Shown here: positions 64,000-64,000 of the stretch, in pieces | Layout: each line of letters starts with the position of its first letter | Numbering within the stretch: position 1 is the stretch's first letter | Assembly: GCA_963841855.1 (NCBI GenBank) | Contig: CAWJEJ010000003.1 | Span: forward strand, 186,001-250,000 | Direction: 5' to 3' | DNA: 64,000 nt | Origin: CAXBBB01 sp963841855 | GTDB lineage: Bacteria > Bacteroidota > Rhodothermia > Rhodothermales > BA12 | Program-made: the position numbers and the translations under genes | The notes under the pieces: model-generated | Seen by the model: the letters and a program-made list of their open reading frames with translations, nothing else | Databases searched by the model: none | What the model was told of the DNA's origin: nothing

Positions 64000-64000
64000 A

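Overview
The window is G+C-rich DNA from a member of the Rhodothermota/Bacteroidota, probably Rhodothermales-like. The evidence is a PorX-type response regulator, proteins ending in type IX secretion (T9SS) sorting domains, a TonB-dependent receptor with an N-terminal carboxypeptidase-regulatory-like domain, Bacteroidota-style -7 promoter elements (TAnnTTG) and mostly absent Shine-Dalgarno sequences. No tRNA, rRNA, CRISPR array, transposase or integrase was seen.

Layout. 0-7 kb: end of a T9SS-exported polysaccharide deacetylase, a DAHP-synthase-like protein without its active-site residues, a BcsE-like degenerate ATPase/GGDEF protein, and a large TPR plus beta-barrel outer-membrane protein that could export a polysaccharide. 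7-13 kb: alpha/beta hydrolase, ABC permease, lipoproteins, PorX. 13-21 kb (minus strand): MscS channel overlapping a 1132-aa degenerate ATPase; an outer-membrane protein; RNase G. 21-27.4 kb: citrate synthase and a complete succinate dehydrogenase operon (sdhC-D-A-B), interrupted between sdhA and sdhB by an AT-rich lipoprotein gene. 27.5-31 kb: YcbB-like L,D-transpeptidase relative without the catalytic Cys, CBS/CorC protein, crotonase. 31-38 kb: lipoprotein, PspA envelope-stress cluster, second MscS, DinB, RoxA/YcfD-type oxygenase, MBL hydrolase. 38-46 kb: LptF/G permease, RsmI, thioredoxin-fold protein, GluQ, DciA-like protein. 46-48 kb: PlcP-like phosphoesterase plus glycosyltransferase. 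48-55 kb: TonB receptor and a T9SS protein with two near-identical 457-codon repeats. 55-64 kb: MFS transporter, DUF433/DUF5615 pair, class II ribonucleotide reductase, and a DUF2911-FG-GAP fusion coupled to a small methyltransferase.

How the genes work together. Citrate synthase and succinate dehydrogenase form a TCA/respiratory block. PorX would regulate the T9SS that exports the sorting-domain proteins. The most interesting signal is regulatory. The plcP operon (47885-47931) and the TonB-receptor operon (54704-54783) have the same promoter layout: 7-bp direct repeats of GTTAmCC type at an 11-bp period, then exactly 10 bp, then an identical TAGGTTGC element. This resembles a PHO box and suggests one phosphate-starvation regulon covering lipid remodelling and nutrient capture.

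A caution on quality: several genes, including the normally essential nrdJ and also porX, carry single-base frame breaks, often in short homopolymers. They cluster at 0-0.1, 12.1 and 48.7-64 kb and look more like uncorrected assembly indels than real gene decay.
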